Notes: a model not told the origin generated them from the sequence alone. A stretch of 64,000 nucleotides of DNA from Streptomyces pyxinicus (GCF_024753135.1 NZ_JANUGP010000024.1:62001-126000), one strand, 5' to 3'; positions 8,772 to 18,171 are shown, numbered from the stretch's first letter. Numbers and translations are program-made.

Positions 8772-9332
8772 TCACACTCCCGCCTCCCCCACCCCCCGTG
8801 CCCGGCGTGAGACCACCGCGCGGAGTATCCGGCGGCCCTCGACCGAGATGTCCAGGGCCGGGCGCAGGCCCTGGGGGCCGTGGTCGGCGAGGAGTTCGAG
8901 GACGGTGGTCTGGCGGCGCAGCTCGGCCGCGACCAGTGGGGGCAGGTCCGTCGTCGCGGTCCCCGCGCGGGCGGCGTCGAGGGCGTCCTCGCCCGCCGGG
9001 TCGCCGGCCGGGTCGAGGAGCAGGTGGACGCGCAGCGAGGCGCGGGAGCAGGCGTCGGACCAGGACCGTACGGCGTCGGCGGTGCGCTCCACCGGGGCCG
9101 CGTCCAGCATGCCCCGGGCCAGGCGGGCGGTCCCGGTGTCGGGGGTGTCGAGGGCGACGCGGGCCTTGGCCAGGCCCTCCGTCCAGGCGGAGCCGTCGGC
9201 GAGGGCGGTCCACAGGGGGCGCAGGAGGTCGTCGTCACCGCCCAGCAGCGGCAGGCACCGATCCAAACAAGCCAATCCACCGGCGGCCAGTCCGCGTTCG
9301 TCGGCCTGTGCGATCAGTTCCACCAGGCTCAT
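8772..9332 (-). CDS. Conserved hypothetical protein, helical
   Basis: A 186-residue soluble protein starting MSLVELIAQADERGLAAGGL from ATG 9332-9330, with GGGAGG five bases upstream. It is Ala/Leu/Asp-rich with no signal peptide, membrane helix or recognised motif. The composition suggests an all-helical fold. It converges with the NUDIX gene and is followed on the same strand by a DUF4328 membrane protein upstream. I do not recognise a function. Confidence 0.65.
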   Translation of the reverse strand: MSLVELIAQADERGLAAGGLACLDRCLPLLGGDDDLLRPLWTALADGSAWTEGLAKARVALDTPDTGTARLARGMLDAAPVERTADAVRSWSDACSRASLRVHLLLDPAGDPAGEDALDAARAGTATTDLPPLVAAELRRQTTVLELLADHGPQGLRPALDISVEGRRILRAVVSRRARGVGEAGV

Positions 9333-9406
9333 GACAGCCTCCCTCGCCAGGGCACCGACCGGTACGGGGCCCGCACTCCCCTACTGCGCCCGGGAGCCCG
9401 GGAGTG

Positions 9407-10150
9407 TCACTGGAAGAAGGTTTCAGCCACGTTCCGGGAGCTGTCCGGGAGCGGTTCCGGTCCGGCGAGCGCCCGCGCGTGCTGCATCCGCGTGATCCGC
9501 AGCACGACCAGCACGGCCAGCAGGGCCGCCACCGCGTCGAGGACGTCGGAGACGAGGATCTGCCGGGCCGCGTCCCGGATCTCGGCCGGCGTGTCGGCCC
9601 TGCCGTAGGCGCCGTCCGCCACCCGGTAGACGAGCAGCGAGACGATCCACCCGAACCACCAGCAGTTGACCAGCGCGTGTCCGGGGCGCTTGGCCCACTC
9701 GGCGCTGGAGTCCCAGATGTCCAGGACGATCCGGCGCGGGAACCACAGGTTCACCACCGGGCAGAACCAGGCGCCGATCGTCCAGCCGCGCACCTTGCTC
9801 TGCCCGCCCGGGTTGAACACCTCGGCGTTGATCCGCACGCGCCACAGCCAGCACAGGTACCCGACCATCGCGGCGAGCAGGGCGCCGGTCTGCGCGAGGC
9901 CGGCGGCGCGGTAGAGGGTGTCGGCGCGGTCGGCCCGGTCCAGCGTGCCGGGGCTCAGGATCCCGTCGGCGAGGTCACCGGCGATGTCCAGCTCCGCCAG
10001 GTCGGCCCAGACGGCGAACAGGTCGGTGGCGATGACCAGGGCGAGCAGCGCGACCGCGACCCGGCCGAGGGCGACCGGAGGCCGCAGCACGGGGCCGGGC
10101 GGCATCACGAACGGCGGCGCGGGCGTGGGCACGGGTGTGGGCGTGGTCAT
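9407..10150 (-). CDS. DUF4328 domain membrane protein
   Basis: A 247-residue integral membrane protein. The first 35 residues are a Pro/Thr/Val tail. Hydrophobic helices follow at about 30-48, 85-105, 145-165 and 200-222. The conserved DUF4328 core is visible around the first third to half of the chain (RVRINAEVFNPGGQ, then GWTIGAWFCPVVNLWFPRR and VNCWWFGWIVS). The start is ATG 10150-10148 with gggggaacgcacc upstream; a longer in-frame start is not needed. The function of DUF4328 proteins is unknown. Confidence 0.8.
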   Translation of the reverse strand: MTTPTPVPTPAPPFVMPPGPVLRPPVALGRVAVALLALVIATDLFAVWADLAELDIAGDLADGILSPGTLDRADRADTLYRAAGLAQTGALLAAMVGYLCWLWRVRINAEVFNPGGQSKVRGWTIGAWFCPVVNLWFPRRIVLDIWDSSAEWAKRPGHALVNCWWFGWIVSLLVYRVADGAYGRADTPAEIRDAARQILVSDVLDAVAALLAVLVVLRITRMQHARALAGPEPLPDSSRNVAETFFQ

Positions 10151-10273
10151 GGTGCGTTCCCCCGGGGGTGGCGACGGTGCGGCGTGCGCCGGCCTTCCCC
10201 GGGCCGGACACACGAGCACCGGAACTTACGGCCCGCGAGGCCCGTACGTCCACTCGGTTCCGGGTCCCGCCCC

Positions 10274-11917
10274 TCAGCCCAGCCGGTTCGCGAGCTGCTG
10301 GAACTCCGCCCAGGTCAGCGCGGGCCTGCCCGGGTCCCAGAGCTTCTGGACGGTGGCCCGCAGCGGCATCCGGATGCCGGCGGCGACCTGGTCCTGCGTC
10401 TGCGCGTTCGGGAAGTCGCCCCACACCGCGAAGGTGCCGCCGAGGATCTGCCCGTCGTAGCGCGCCGGTACGGCGGTCGTGCCGCGCACCACCCGCGGGG
10501 TCCACTGCTCGTAGATCCGCTGTCCGGTCGGGTAGACGAAGGTCTGCGGCTGGCCGAGGACGTAGTACAGGAACTCGTCGTTGTAGTTGATGAGCTTGCG
10601 GCCGGCGCTCAGGTACTCGTCGGGCTGCCGGGCGCCGATCTCCTTGCCGGTCCAGTAGGCGACGCGCAGGTCCTTGTCGGGCCGCACGGAGGTGCCGCGG
10701 AAGAAGCCGTCGTTCCAGGCCCGGGGGATCTTGCCGTGGGCGCGGACGGTGGCGGCGCGGTCGTTGAGCCAGCCGGTGGTCAGGTCGGCGACGGTGCCGC
10801 CGGAGCCGTAGGCCTTGCGGGCGGCGGTGGCGAGCTGCGGGTAGGAGGCCTGCGGGTCCTTGACGGTGAGCGCCTGGTACTCGTCGCCGCCGAGGTTCCA
10901 CTGGTCGCCGGGGAAGAGGCCGGCGTACTCGTTCAGCAGGTCGTCGACGATCTTCGCCGAGGCGGGCTTGGAGATGTCGATCGCGCCCCGGGTGGCGGTC
11001 CCGCTCGCGTTGCGCAGCTGGAGGTCGGGGTGGGCGGCGATGACGGCGCCCAGGTGGCCGGGCGAGTCGATCTCGGGGACGACCGTGATGTGCCGGCTGT
11101 TCGCGAGGGCGATGATCCGCTTGACCTGCGCCGTGCTGAGGTGGTCCTTGGAGACGATCTCGGGGTGGCTGGTGGACTCGATCCGGAAGGCCTGGTCGTC
11201 GGAGAAGTGCAGCCCCAGCTCGTTGTACTTCAGGTCCCCCAGCTCGCGTATCCGGTCCTCGATCCAGGTCTCGGAGTACGGCTTGCGCGCGATGTCCACC
11301 ATGAACCCGCGCACCGGCTTGGCGGGCTCGTCCTTCACGACGCCCTCGGGAGCGGTGCCGCCGCCGTGGACCTCCTGCTTCAGGGTGCGCGTGCCGTAGA
11401 AGACCCCGGCCTGGGCCGGCCCGCTGATGTCGACCCGGCCGTCCTTGACGGTCATGGTGTACGACTCCTGGTTGCCGCCCCCGCCGAGCGAGAGCCGCAC
11501 GTCGCCGGCCTTGCTGTCGTCCTTCTGCCCGGCGTAGGAGAGGCCCAGCTCGCCGGCTATGAGGCGGCCCTCGTCGGCCAGCCCGGGGTCGCCGACCACG
11601 ACCCGGCCGCCCTTCTGCGGCTGCCAGCCCGGCCCGCGCGCCGCGGTGTGCGAGCGCACCGCGGGTATCGTGCGCGGCGCCTGGGAGAGCGGGTAGGACC
11701 GGGTCGGCGAGGGCGTGGGCGACCCACTGGGGTCCTTCCCCGGCACCCGGTCGGAGGACTGCCGCGCACCCCCGTCCTCGCTCGCGCCGCCGCCGCCCGA
11801 GGAGGCCCACACGCCCACCCCGGTACCGAGCGCGACGGTCCCGAGAATCGCGGCGGCGACCACCGCGCGCTTCCGTATCACCTGCTCCGCCGGATGCCGG
11901 CGCCTGTGCTGGGTCAC
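10274..11917 (-). CDS. Beta-N-acetylhexosaminidase, glycoside hydrolase family 20
   Basis: A 547-residue secreted or membrane-anchored enzyme that removes terminal N-acetylglucosamine or N-acetylgalactosamine residues. A positively charged start and a hydrophobic segment at about 17-38 form a signal or anchor, followed by a Ser/Gly/Pro linker to about 95. A GH20b-like domain spans about 98-195. The GH20 barrel begins at about 200 (PVRGFMVDIARK) and holds the catalytic Asp-Glu pair in NLGGDEY (345-346), as in Streptomyces plicatus hexosaminidase. The start used is GTG 11917-11915, with a poor ribosome site; a GTG twelve codons downstream with GGAG before it is possible. Likely role: chitin oligomer or peptidoglycan-sugar recycling. 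Confidence 0.93.
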   Translation of the reverse strand: MTQHRRRHPAEQVIRKRAVVAAAILGTVALGTGVGVWASSGGGGASEDGGARQSSDRVPGKDPSGSPTPSPTRSYPLSQAPRTIPAVRSHTAARGPGWQPQKGGRVVVGDPGLADEGRLIAGELGLSYAGQKDDSKAGDVRLSLGGGGNQESYTMTVKDGRVDISGPAQAGVFYGTRTLKQEVHGGGTAPEGVVKDEPAKPVRGFMVDIARKPYSETWIEDRIRELGDLKYNELGLHFSDDQAFRIESTSHPEIVSKDHLSTAQVKRIIALANSRHITVVPEIDSPGHLGAVIAAHPDLQLRNASGTATRGAIDISKPASAKIVDDLLNEYAGLFPGDQWNLGGDEYQALTVKDPQASYPQLATAARKAYGSGGTVADLTTGWLNDRAATVRAHGKIPRAWNDGFFRGTSVRPDKDLRVAYWTGKEIGARQPDEYLSAGRKLINYNDEFLYYVLGQPQTFVYPTGQRIYEQWTPRVVRGTTAVPARYDGQILGGTFAVWGDFPNAQTQDQVAAGIRMPLRATVQKLWDPGRPALTWAEFQQLANRLG

Positions 11918-12012
11918 CCTGCCAACGTACGACTGCCGGGCCCGTCACCCGTCATCGAGACGTACCGAAACTCTCCCGTCCGGGTGAATTTCAGGCATCG
12001 CTCGGACACAGA

Positions 12013-12627
12013 GTGACCACTCTCGATAACCTGAGCGCACATCCTTCACAGCTTTCCCCTGCCACATCACCCGTGACGCGAGGACCCACGCTGTCCGCCC
12101 ACCCTGCCCCGTATCTGCCCAGGCCCCTCGACGCGTTCAACGCGGCGCCCGCCGACGAGGCACGCGGCCTGCTGCTGCGCTGTCTGCGCAGCGATCGCTG
12201 GGCCCACCGGATCGCGGACCACCGCCCCTATCCCGACCTGGACGCCCTGCTGGCCGCGACGGACGAGGCGGCCTACGACCTCGCGCCCGCGGACCTCGCT
12301 CAGGCGCTGGCCGGGGAGCCCCTGCCCGAACTGCCGGCGGACGCCTACGCGGCGGCCCACACGGCCCTGAGCGCGGCCCTGGCCGCCTACGAGGCCCGCT
12401 TCGGGCACGTGTTCGTCGTCGACCTGGGCGGCGTGCCCCCGGCCGAGGCCCTCGACCGGGTCCTGGAGGCCATCAGGTCACGATGGGCGAACGATCCAGA
12501 GGAGGAGCGCGCCATCACCGCGGAGGAGCTGCGGCGGCTGGCCCGCGGCCGGATCACGGGGTTTCTGCGGGGCGAGGCCGGTAACCCATCCGGTGCCAGT
12601 TTGATCACACAGGTAGGCCCCCCGTAA
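12013..12627 (+). CDS. OHCU-decarboxylase-like protein lacking the catalytic signature
   Basis: A 204-residue helical protein whose overall pattern matches 2-oxo-4-hydroxy-4-carboxy-5-ureidoimidazoline decarboxylase, the last step of urate to allantoin. Visible family traces are LLLRCLRSDRWAHRIADHRPY near 50-70, AYEARFGHVFVV, and a C-terminal segment ending EELRRLARGRI. The active-site HPxIG motif, the EQ motif and the Asn before YEARFG are absent, so enzymatic activity is doubtful. GTG 12013 lacks a clear ribosome site; GTG 12073 is an alternative. It is divergent from the hexosaminidase and just upstream of the sdh operon, not near other purine genes. Confidence 0.6.
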   Translation: MTTLDNLSAHPSQLSPATSPVTRGPTLSAHPAPYLPRPLDAFNAAPADEARGLLLRCLRSDRWAHRIADHRPYPDLDALLAATDEAAYDLAPADLAQALAGEPLPELPADAYAAAHTALSAALAAYEARFGHVFVVDLGGVPPAEALDRVLEAIRSRWANDPEEERAITAEELRRLARGRITGFLRGEAGNPSGASLITQVGPP

Positions 12628-12740
12628 GGCTCGCCGCGACGCCTCGCTACGATGCTGGGGGCCGGTGGACCGTACCCGGCCGGGCCCGACCGACACCGAA
12701 GCCGGCGCGGCCCTAGTCCCCGCTCCCGGAGGGTTCTTCC

Positions 12741-13121
12741 GTGCCGGCTGGAACGCTGTACCGCGGCCGGGAAGGAATGTGGTCCTGGGTGGCTCACCGA
12801 GTCACCGGCGTCCTCATCTTCTTCTTCCTGTTCGTACATGTGCTGGACACCGCTCTCGTGCGTGTCTCCCCCGAGGCCTACGACAAGGTCGTGGCCACGT
12901 ACAAGACGCCGATCGTCGCGCTGCTGGAGTACGGCCTCGTGGCCGCCATCCTCTTCCACGCGCTCAACGGCCTGCGCGTCATCGCCGTCGACTTCTGGTC
13001 GAAGGGCCCGCGCTACCAGAAGCAGATGTTCTGGACCGTGATGGGCATCTGGATCGTGCTGATGATCGGGTCGCTCTACTCCGTCCTCGGTCACGCCGCT
13101 CGTGTTGTGTTCGGGAGCTGA
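12741..13121 (+). CDS. sdhC: Succinate dehydrogenase cytochrome b556 subunit
   Basis: A 126-residue membrane anchor of complex II, with three helices (about 20-42, 58-80, 97-120). It carries the conserved MWSWVAHRVTGVLIFF entry and FVHVLDT, whose His is a candidate haem ligand, then FHALNGLRVI. GTG 12741 is preceded by ggaggg at a spacing of seven. It is the first gene of the sdhCDAB operon, six bases before sdhD. Together SdhC and SdhD bind haem and quinone and dock the catalytic subunits to the inner face of the membrane. Confidence 0.95.
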   Translation: MPAGTLYRGREGMWSWVAHRVTGVLIFFFLFVHVLDTALVRVSPEAYDKVVATYKTPIVALLEYGLVAAILFHALNGLRVIAVDFWSKGPRYQKQMFWTVMGIWIVLMIGSLYSVLGHAARVVFGS

Positions 13122-13126
13122 GGCAC

Positions 13127-13609
13127 ATGTCCACGACTGAAACCCCCGCGTCCGGAGTCGGCCCCGTCGAGGGTGCCCCCGTCTACTCCGCCGACAACCC
13201 GGCCCCGCTGATCGAGGCCCCGCGCAAGCGCACCAAGAAGTCCCCGAAGTCGACCCGGGGCAACTTCGAGCTGGCCGCCTGGCTGTTCATGCGCCTGTCC
13301 GGCATCGTGCTGGTCGTCCTGGTCATCGGCCACCTGCTGATCCAGCTGGTGCTGGACGGCGGCGTCTCCAAGATCGGCTTCGCCTTCGTGGCCGGCCGCT
13401 GGGCGTCCCCGTTCTGGCAGGTCTGGGACCTGCTGATGCTGTGGCTCGCGATGCTGCACGGCGCCAACGGCCTGCGCACGGTCATCAACGACTACGCGGA
13501 GCGGGCGAACACCCGGCTGTGGCTCAAGGGCCTGCTCTACACCGCCACGGTGTTCACCATCCTGCTCGGCACGCTGGTGATCTTCACCTTCGACCCGAAC
13601 ATCCGCTAG
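13127..13609 (+). CDS. sdhD: Succinate dehydrogenase hydrophobic membrane anchor subunit
   Basis: A 160-residue anchor subunit with a long hydrophilic N-terminus (1-48, Pro/Lys-rich), then three helices at about 50-75, 95-118 and 132-155. The family pattern is visible as [19 protein letters not shown] and [14 protein letters not shown], with His residues placed to ligate haem. ATG 13127 lies five bases after the sdhC stop. It partners SdhC in quinone reduction. Confidence 0.95.
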   Translation: MSTTETPASGVGPVEGAPVYSADNPAPLIEAPRKRTKKSPKSTRGNFELAAWLFMRLSGIVLVVLVIGHLLIQLVLDGGVSKIGFAFVAGRWASPFWQVWDLLMLWLAMLHGANGLRTVINDYAERANTRLWLKGLLYTATVFTILLGTLVIFTFDPNIR

Positions 13610-13628
13610 GCACGGGGCTGCGAGAATC

Positions 13629-15383
13629 ATGAAGATCCACAAGTACGACACCGTCATCGTCGGCGCCGGTGGCGCGGGCATGCGCGCGGCCATCGAGTCC
13701 ACGAAGCGCAGCCGCACCGCCGTGCTGACCAAGCTCTACCCGACCCGCTCCCACACGGGCGCCGCGCAGGGCGGCATGGCCGCCGCGCTGGCCAACGTGG
13801 AGGAGGACAACTGGGAGTGGCACACCTTCGACACGGTCAAGGGCGGTGACTACCTGGTCGACCAGGACGCCGCCGAGATCCTGGCGAAGGAGGCCATCGA
13901 CGCCGTCCTCGACCTGGAGAAGATGGGCCTGCCGTTCAACCGGACCCCGGACGGCACCATCGACCAGCGCCGGTTCGGCGGGCACTCCCGCAACCACGGC
14001 GAGGCCCCGGTCCGCCGGTCCTGCTACGCCGCGGACCGCACCGGCCACATGATCCTCCAGACGCTGTACCAGAACTGCGTGAAGGAGGGCGTGGAGTTCT
14101 TCAACGAGTTCTACGTCCTGGACCAGCTCATCACCGAGGTCGACGGCGTCAAGAAGTCGGCCGGCGTGGTGGCGTACGAGCTGGCCACCGGCGAGATCCA
14201 CGTCTTCCAGGCGAAGGCCGTGATCTATGCCTCCGGCGGCACCGGCAAGTTCTTCAAGGTGACCTCCAACGCGCACACCCTCACCGGTGACGGCCAGGCC
14301 GCCGTCTACCGCCGGGGCCTGCCGCTGGAGGACATGGAGTTCTTCCAGTTCCACCCGACCGGCATCTGGCGCATGGGCATCCTGCTCACCGAGGGTGCCC
14401 GCGGTGAGGGCGGCATCCTGCGCAACAAGGACGGCGAGCGCTTCATGGAGAAGTACGCGCCCGTCATGAAGGACCTCGCCTCCCGTGACGTCGTCTCCCG
14501 CTCCATCTACACGGAGATCCGCGAGGGCCGCGGCTGCGGTCCCGAGGGCGACCACGTCTACCTGGACCTGACCCACCTGCCGCCGGAGCAGCTGGACGCG
14601 AAGCTCCCGGACATCACCGAGTTCGCGCGCACCTACCTCGGTATCGAGCCGTACACGGACCCGATCCCGATCCAGCCGACCGCGCACTACGCGATGGGCG
14701 GCATCCCGACCAACGTCGAGGGTGAGGTCCTGTCGGACAACACCACCGTCGTGCCGGGTCTGTACGCGGCCGGCGAGGTCGCCTGCGTGTCGGTGCACGG
14801 CGCCAACCGCCTGGGCACCAACTCGCTGCTGGACATCAACGTGTTCGGCCGCCGGGCCGGCATCGCCGCCGCCGAGTACTCCCACAAGGCCGACTTCGTC
14901 GAGCTGCCGGAGAACCCGGAGTCCCTGGTCGTCGAGCAGATCGAGCACCTGCGCGCCTCCACCGGCACCGAGCGGGTGGCCGTCCTGCGCCGCGAGCTGC
15001 AGGAGACCATGGACGCCAACGTCATGGTGTTCCGCACCGAGCAGACGATCAAGACCGCCGTCGAGAAGATCGGCGAGCTGCGCGAGCGCTACCGGAACGT
15101 GGCGATCCAGGACAAGGGCAAGCGGTTCAACACGGACCTGCTGGAGGCGATCGAGCTGGGCAACCTGCTCGACCTGGCCGAGGTCATGGCCGTCTCGGCG
15201 CTGGCCCGCAAGGAGTCCCGCGGCGGTCACTACCGCGAGGACTACCCGAACCGCGACGACGTCAACTTCATGCGTCACACGATGGCGTACCGCGAGGTCG
15301 GTGCCGACGGCGCCGAGACCATCCGTCTCGACTACAAGCCGGTCGTCCAGACCCGCTACCAGCCGATGGAGCGTAAGTACTGA
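13629..15383 (+). CDS. sdhA: Succinate dehydrogenase flavoprotein subunit
   Basis: The 584-residue catalytic subunit of complex II, oxidising succinate to fumarate. An FAD-binding Rossmann motif [13 protein letters not shown] lies at the N-terminus. [13 protein letters not shown] contains the His that carries covalent FAD. The substrate-site region is visible in [23 protein letters not shown], here given only as a landmark around residue 118-140, and [10 protein letters not shown]. Length and motifs are normal for the family. ATG 13629 follows sdhD by 19 bases. The stop TGA overlaps the sdhB ATG by one base. Confidence 0.97.
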   Translation: MKIHKYDTVIVGAGGAGMRAAIESTKRSRTAVLTKLYPTRSHTGAAQGGMAAALANVEEDNWEWHTFDTVKGGDYLVDQDAAEILAKEAIDAVLDLEKMGLPFNRTPDGTIDQRRFGGHSRNHGEAPVRRSCYAADRTGHMILQTLYQNCVKEGVEFFNEFYVLDQLITEVDGVKKSAGVVAYELATGEIHVFQAKAVIYASGGTGKFFKVTSNAHTLTGDGQAAVYRRGLPLEDMEFFQFHPTGIWRMGILLTEGARGEGGILRNKDGERFMEKYAPVMKDLASRDVVSRSIYTEIREGRGCGPEGDHVYLDLTHLPPEQLDAKLPDITEFARTYLGIEPYTDPIPIQPTAHYAMGGIPTNVEGEVLSDNTTVVPGLYAAGEVACVSVHGANRLGTNSLLDINVFGRRAGIAAAEYSHKADFVELPENPESLVVEQIEHLRASTGTERVAVLRRELQETMDANVMVFRTEQTIKTAVEKIGELRERYRNVAIQDKGKRFNTDLLEAIELGNLLDLAEVMAVSALARKESRGGHYREDYPNRDDVNFMRHTMAYREVGADGAETIRLDYKPVVQTRYQPMERKY

Positions 15384-16162
15384 TGGCTACCCCTGTTCTG
15401 GACAAGGCGGACGAGGCCGGCCGGCCCGAGCCCGGCTTCGCCGACTCCCCCTACATCACGGTCACCTTCCGGATCCGCCGGTTCAACCCGGAGGTCTCGG
15501 CGGAGGCCGTCTGGGAAGACTTCCAGCTGGAGATCGACCCGAAGGAGCGTGTCCTCGACGGCCTCCACAAGATCAAGTGGGACGTCGACGGCACCCTCAC
15601 CTTCCGCCGCTCGTGCGCGCACGGCATCTGCGGCTCGGACGCGATGCGGATCAACGGCAAGAACCGTCTCGCCTGCAAGACCCTGATCAAGGACATCAAC
15701 CCCGAGAAGCCGATCACGGTCGAGCCCATCAAGGGCCTCACGGTCCTGAAGGACCTGGTCGTGGACATGGAGCCGTTCTTCCAGGCGTACCGGGACGTCA
15801 TGCCGTTCCTGGTCACCAACGACACGAACGAGCCCACCCGGGAGCGTCTGCAGTCCGCCGAGGACCGCGAGCGCTTCGACGACACCACCAAGTGCATCCT
15901 GTGCGCCGCGTGCACGTCGTCCTGCCCGGTGTTCTGGAACGACGGCCAGTACTTCGGCCCGGCCGCGATCGTCAACGCGCACCGCTTCATCTTCGACTCG
16001 CGTGACGAGGCCGGTGAGCAGCGCCTGGAGATCCTCAACGACCGGGACGGCGTCTGGCGTTGCCGTACGACCTTCAACTGCACGGACGCCTGCCCGCGCG
16101 GTATCGAGGTCACCAAGGCGATCCAGGAAGTCAAGCGCGCCCTGATCACGCGCCGCTTCTGA
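15383..16162 (+). CDS. sdhB: Succinate dehydrogenase iron-sulfur subunit
   Basis: A 259-residue electron-transfer subunit. It has a plant-type 2Fe-2S motif (SCAHGICGSDAMRINGKN, then LAC) at about 75-98, and C-terminal bacterial ferredoxin motifs CILCAACTSSCPV and CTDACPRGI for the 4Fe-4S and 3Fe-4S clusters. All cluster cysteines are present. The start ATG overlaps the sdhA stop (TGATG), so it is translationally coupled. It is the last gene of the operon and is followed 14 bases later by a strong hairpin. Confidence 0.97.
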   Translation: MATPVLDKADEAGRPEPGFADSPYITVTFRIRRFNPEVSAEAVWEDFQLEIDPKERVLDGLHKIKWDVDGTLTFRRSCAHGICGSDAMRINGKNRLACKTLIKDINPEKPITVEPIKGLTVLKDLVVDMEPFFQAYRDVMPFLVTNDTNEPTRERLQSAEDRERFDDTTKCILCAACTSSCPVFWNDGQYFGPAAIVNAHRFIFDSRDEAGEQRLEILNDRDGVWRCRTTFNCTDACPRGIEVTKAIQEVKRALITRRF

Positions 16163-16176
16163 CCTCCGGGTCGCAT

Positions 16177-16220
16177 GCCGAAGGGCCCCGCTTCCGGGAC
16201 GGGAGGCGGGGCCCTTCGGC
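16177..16220. terminator. Terminator of the sdhCDAB operon
   Basis: Perfect 15-bp stem: 16177-16191 pairs with 16206-16220 around a 14-base loop, directly after sdhB. It sits between convergent genes and can act in both directions. Confidence 0.9.
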
Positions 16221-16234
16221 GTGTGCGGGCGGTG

Positions 16235-16498
16235 TCAGCCGCGCAGGACGTTGCCGTGCTTGTCCGTGCGGTCGTTGCTCGTCAGGAAGAGGATGCCGTC
16301 GATCAGGGCCCAGACGCCGAGGCCGCCGCAGGTGAGGAGCTGGGCGATGGCGACACCCGTGGAGCCGACGTAGAAGCGCCCGGCGCCGAAGCTGCCGAGG
16401 AAGATCTGCAGGATGCCCGCGACGATCTTCGACTTGTCGGAGTAGGGGCGGCCCTGCGGGTCGACGCCGTACGGGGACTGGGGAGTGGGGACGGACAT
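16235..16498 (-). CDS. TM2 domain protein
   Basis: An 87-residue membrane protein. A short Pro/Gln N-terminus is followed by the TM2 domain: SDKSKIVAGILQIFLGSFGA, then GRFYVG, then a second helix ending GLGVWALIDGILFL. ATG 16498-16496 has AGGAG seven bases upstream, so the longer open frame is not used. It is closely similar to the TM2 protein encoded at 17074-17535 and probably a paralogue. The function of TM2 proteins is not established. Confidence 0.85.
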   Translation of the reverse strand: MSVPTPQSPYGVDPQGRPYSDKSKIVAGILQIFLGSFGAGRFYVGSTGVAIAQLLTCGGLGVWALIDGILFLTSNDRTDKHGNVLRG

Positions 16499-16676
16499 GC
16501 TGGTACTCCTGGGATGCGGTGGGTGATACGCGCAGGGGAACGCCCTGCGCGGCACCCGGCCGCACGCTCCCCCGTCTCCTGAGCATAGAGAAGGTAAAGA
16601 AGGGAAAGAGCCAACGTCGGCCTATTGTTCGCCATTCGTGATCAGTACCGGCCAACGTCGCGCGCATGCGGGCCGG

Positions 16677-17081
16677 TTACCCGACCAGGTTGCGTACGAC
16701 CGTCCAGCCGACGGCCGTCGCCAGGACGGCGAGCTGCCCGCGACGGCCCAGCGCCGGGCGCCAGGTGCGCCCGTGCAGCCCCTCCCAGGTCCAGCGCCCC
16801 CACAGGGCCAGCGCGAGGGGCGCGGCGAGCAGCAGGGCGCGGTTGTCCAGCCAGGCCTGCGCGAGGTGGCCGTGCATCAGGTCGTACACCAGGCGCGTGC
16901 CGCCGCAGGCCGGGCAGAGCAGGCCGGTGACGAGGTGGAAGGGGCACCGCGGCAGGAACTGCCCCGGCTGGTGCGGATCGGTGCCGTACAGCCGGGCCAG
17001 CCCCGCCGCGCCCGCGACGAGCACCGCGGCCGGCGCGGTCGCGGGATGCCGCAGCAGGGGCCGGCCCGGCACGTCAGCCAC
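16677..17081 (-). CDS. DUF2752 membrane protein
   Basis: A 134-residue membrane protein with the DUF2752 signature CPFHLVTGLLCPACGGTR, whose CxxCGGTR part could bind metal, plus helices at about 15-35, 80-100 and 115-132. Start GTG 17081-17079 overlaps the 3' end of the upstream TM2 gene by eight bases, so the two are co-transcribed and probably coupled. TM2 and DUF2752 genes are often neighbours in actinobacteria; their joint task is unknown. Confidence 0.85.
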   Translation of the reverse strand: MADVPGRPLLRHPATAPAAVLVAGAAGLARLYGTDPHQPGQFLPRCPFHLVTGLLCPACGGTRLVYDLMHGHLAQAWLDNRALLLAAPLALALWGRWTWEGLHGRTWRPALGRRGQLAVLATAVGWTVVRNLVG

Positions 17082-17535
17082 GCAGGATCCGCCCCTGGGC
17101 GTCCGTCTGGCTGTCGCTGACCAGCAGCATGATGCCGTCCACGAGCGCCCAGATGCCGAAGCCGCCGCAGGTGAACAGCTGGGCCAGGCCGATGCCGACG
17201 CTGCCCATGTAGAACCGGCCCACGCCGAGGGTGCCGAGGGTCAGCTGGAGGACACCCGCGACGATCTTCGACTTGTCGGAGTAGGGCCGCCCGTAGGGGT
17301 CGTAGCCGTAGGGGGCCCGGGGGTCGCCGGTGTAGGTGCCGGGCGGGGGCGGATAGCCGCCCGGGTAGCCGCTCTGGGCGTAACCACCCTGGGCATAACC
17401 GCCCTGCCCGTAACCACCCTGCCCGTAACCGCCCTGGGCGTAGCCGCCGCCCTGGGGGTGCCCCGTCGGCGGCTGGCCGGGCGGCGGGGGGTAGCCGTAT
17501 CCGGGCGGGGGCTGCTGCGGGGGCTGTTCGGTCAC
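17074..17535 (-). CDS. TM2 domain protein with Gly/Tyr/Gln-rich N-terminus
   Basis: A 153-residue protein. Residues 1-80 are low-complexity, with PPPGYGYPPPPG and five to six QGGY repeats; the TM2 domain follows from about 90 (SDKSKIVAGVLQLTLGTLGV, GRFYMG, GIWALVDGIMLL). The start is GTG 17535-17533 with GGAG seven bases upstream. The disordered QGGY region resembles sequences prone to self-association. The gene overlaps DUF2752 and is nearly identical in its TM2 part to the neighbour at 16235-16498. Confidence 0.85.
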   Translation of the reverse strand: MTEQPPQQPPPGYGYPPPPGQPPTGHPQGGGYAQGGYGQGGYGQGGYAQGGYAQSGYPGGYPPPPGTYTGDPRAPYGYDPYGRPYSDKSKIVAGVLQLTLGTLGVGRFYMGSVGIGLAQLFTCGGFGIWALVDGIMLLVSDSQTDAQGRILRG

Positions 17536-17726
17536 GGGTGTTCTCCGATGGCCTGACGGGACGGATTCCTCCGACCGTCGCACGACCGGATCTTCGGCTG
17601 ACCGGATCTTCGGTTGTACGACGGCGGATGCACATCTTGCAGGAGAGGGACCGCCGTCGGGAAACCGGTTCCGGCGCAACCGGGCGCACGACACCCGCAA
17701 TGTCCGTTTCGAGGTGATACGACACT

Positions 17727-17738
17727 TAACCTGATGGC
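17727..17738 (+). promoter_or_regulatory. -10 element (taacct) for a leaderless VOC mRNA
   Basis: TAACCT at 17727-17732 ends six bases before ATG 17739 and no ribosome site is present. This spacing would start transcription at the A of the start codon. A matching -35 is not clear. Confidence 0.4.
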
Positions 17739-18149
17739 ATGTCAGATGACCAGTCGTACGAACTGCTCGGATTCGACAACGTACTGCTTCCCGTCGGGGA
17801 CCTCGACGAGGCCCTCGCGTTCTACGAGCGGGCCGGGTTCACCGTGGGGTTCCGCTTCGACGAGGGCGGCATCGCGCTGCTCAAGGTCGGCGCGGAGACG
17901 CCGGGCATCCTGCTGCGCGCCGAGGAGACGCTGGGCCACCGGACCCCGCCCTGGCCCTCGCCGCGGGTGTGGCTGGAGGTGCCGGACGCGCGGGTGGCGG
18001 CACGGGAGCTGGCGGCGGCCGGCGTCCAGCCACTGGACGAGGCGTTCTCGGTGGCCACCGGCTGGACGGTGGAGATCGCGGACCCCTGGGGCAACGTGCT
18101 CGGCTTCACGGACTACACCAAGCGTCCGGCGCTGGGCCGCAGAAGCTGA
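17739..18149 (+). CDS. VOC superfamily (glyoxalase/bleomycin-resistance-like) protein
   Basis: A 136-residue protein with the paired beta-alpha-beta-beta-beta fold of the vicinal-oxygen-chelate family. Visible elements are NVLLPVGDLDEALAFYERAG at the N-terminus, the central VWLEVPDARVAARELAAAG, and the C-terminal DPWGNVLGFTDY. Members bind a metal or small molecules; this one lacks an obvious full metal triad at the first strand (Asn instead of His), so it may be a binding protein. ATG 17739 has no ribosome site and may be leaderless. It is divergent from the TM2 operon. Confidence 0.8.
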   Translation: MSDDQSYELLGFDNVLLPVGDLDEALAFYERAGFTVGFRFDEGGIALLKVGAETPGILLRAEETLGHRTPPWPSPRVWLEVPDARVAARELAAAGVQPLDEAFSVATGWTVEIADPWGNVLGFTDYTKRPALGRRS

Positions 18150-18171
18150 ACGGAGTCCTCCCGCATCGAAC

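Noticed and set aside
13584-15278. 564-codon minus-strand open frame opposite sdhA
   Set aside because: Antisense shadow of a strongly conserved gene; repetitive Val/Leu/Arg/His composition typical of the mirror frame.
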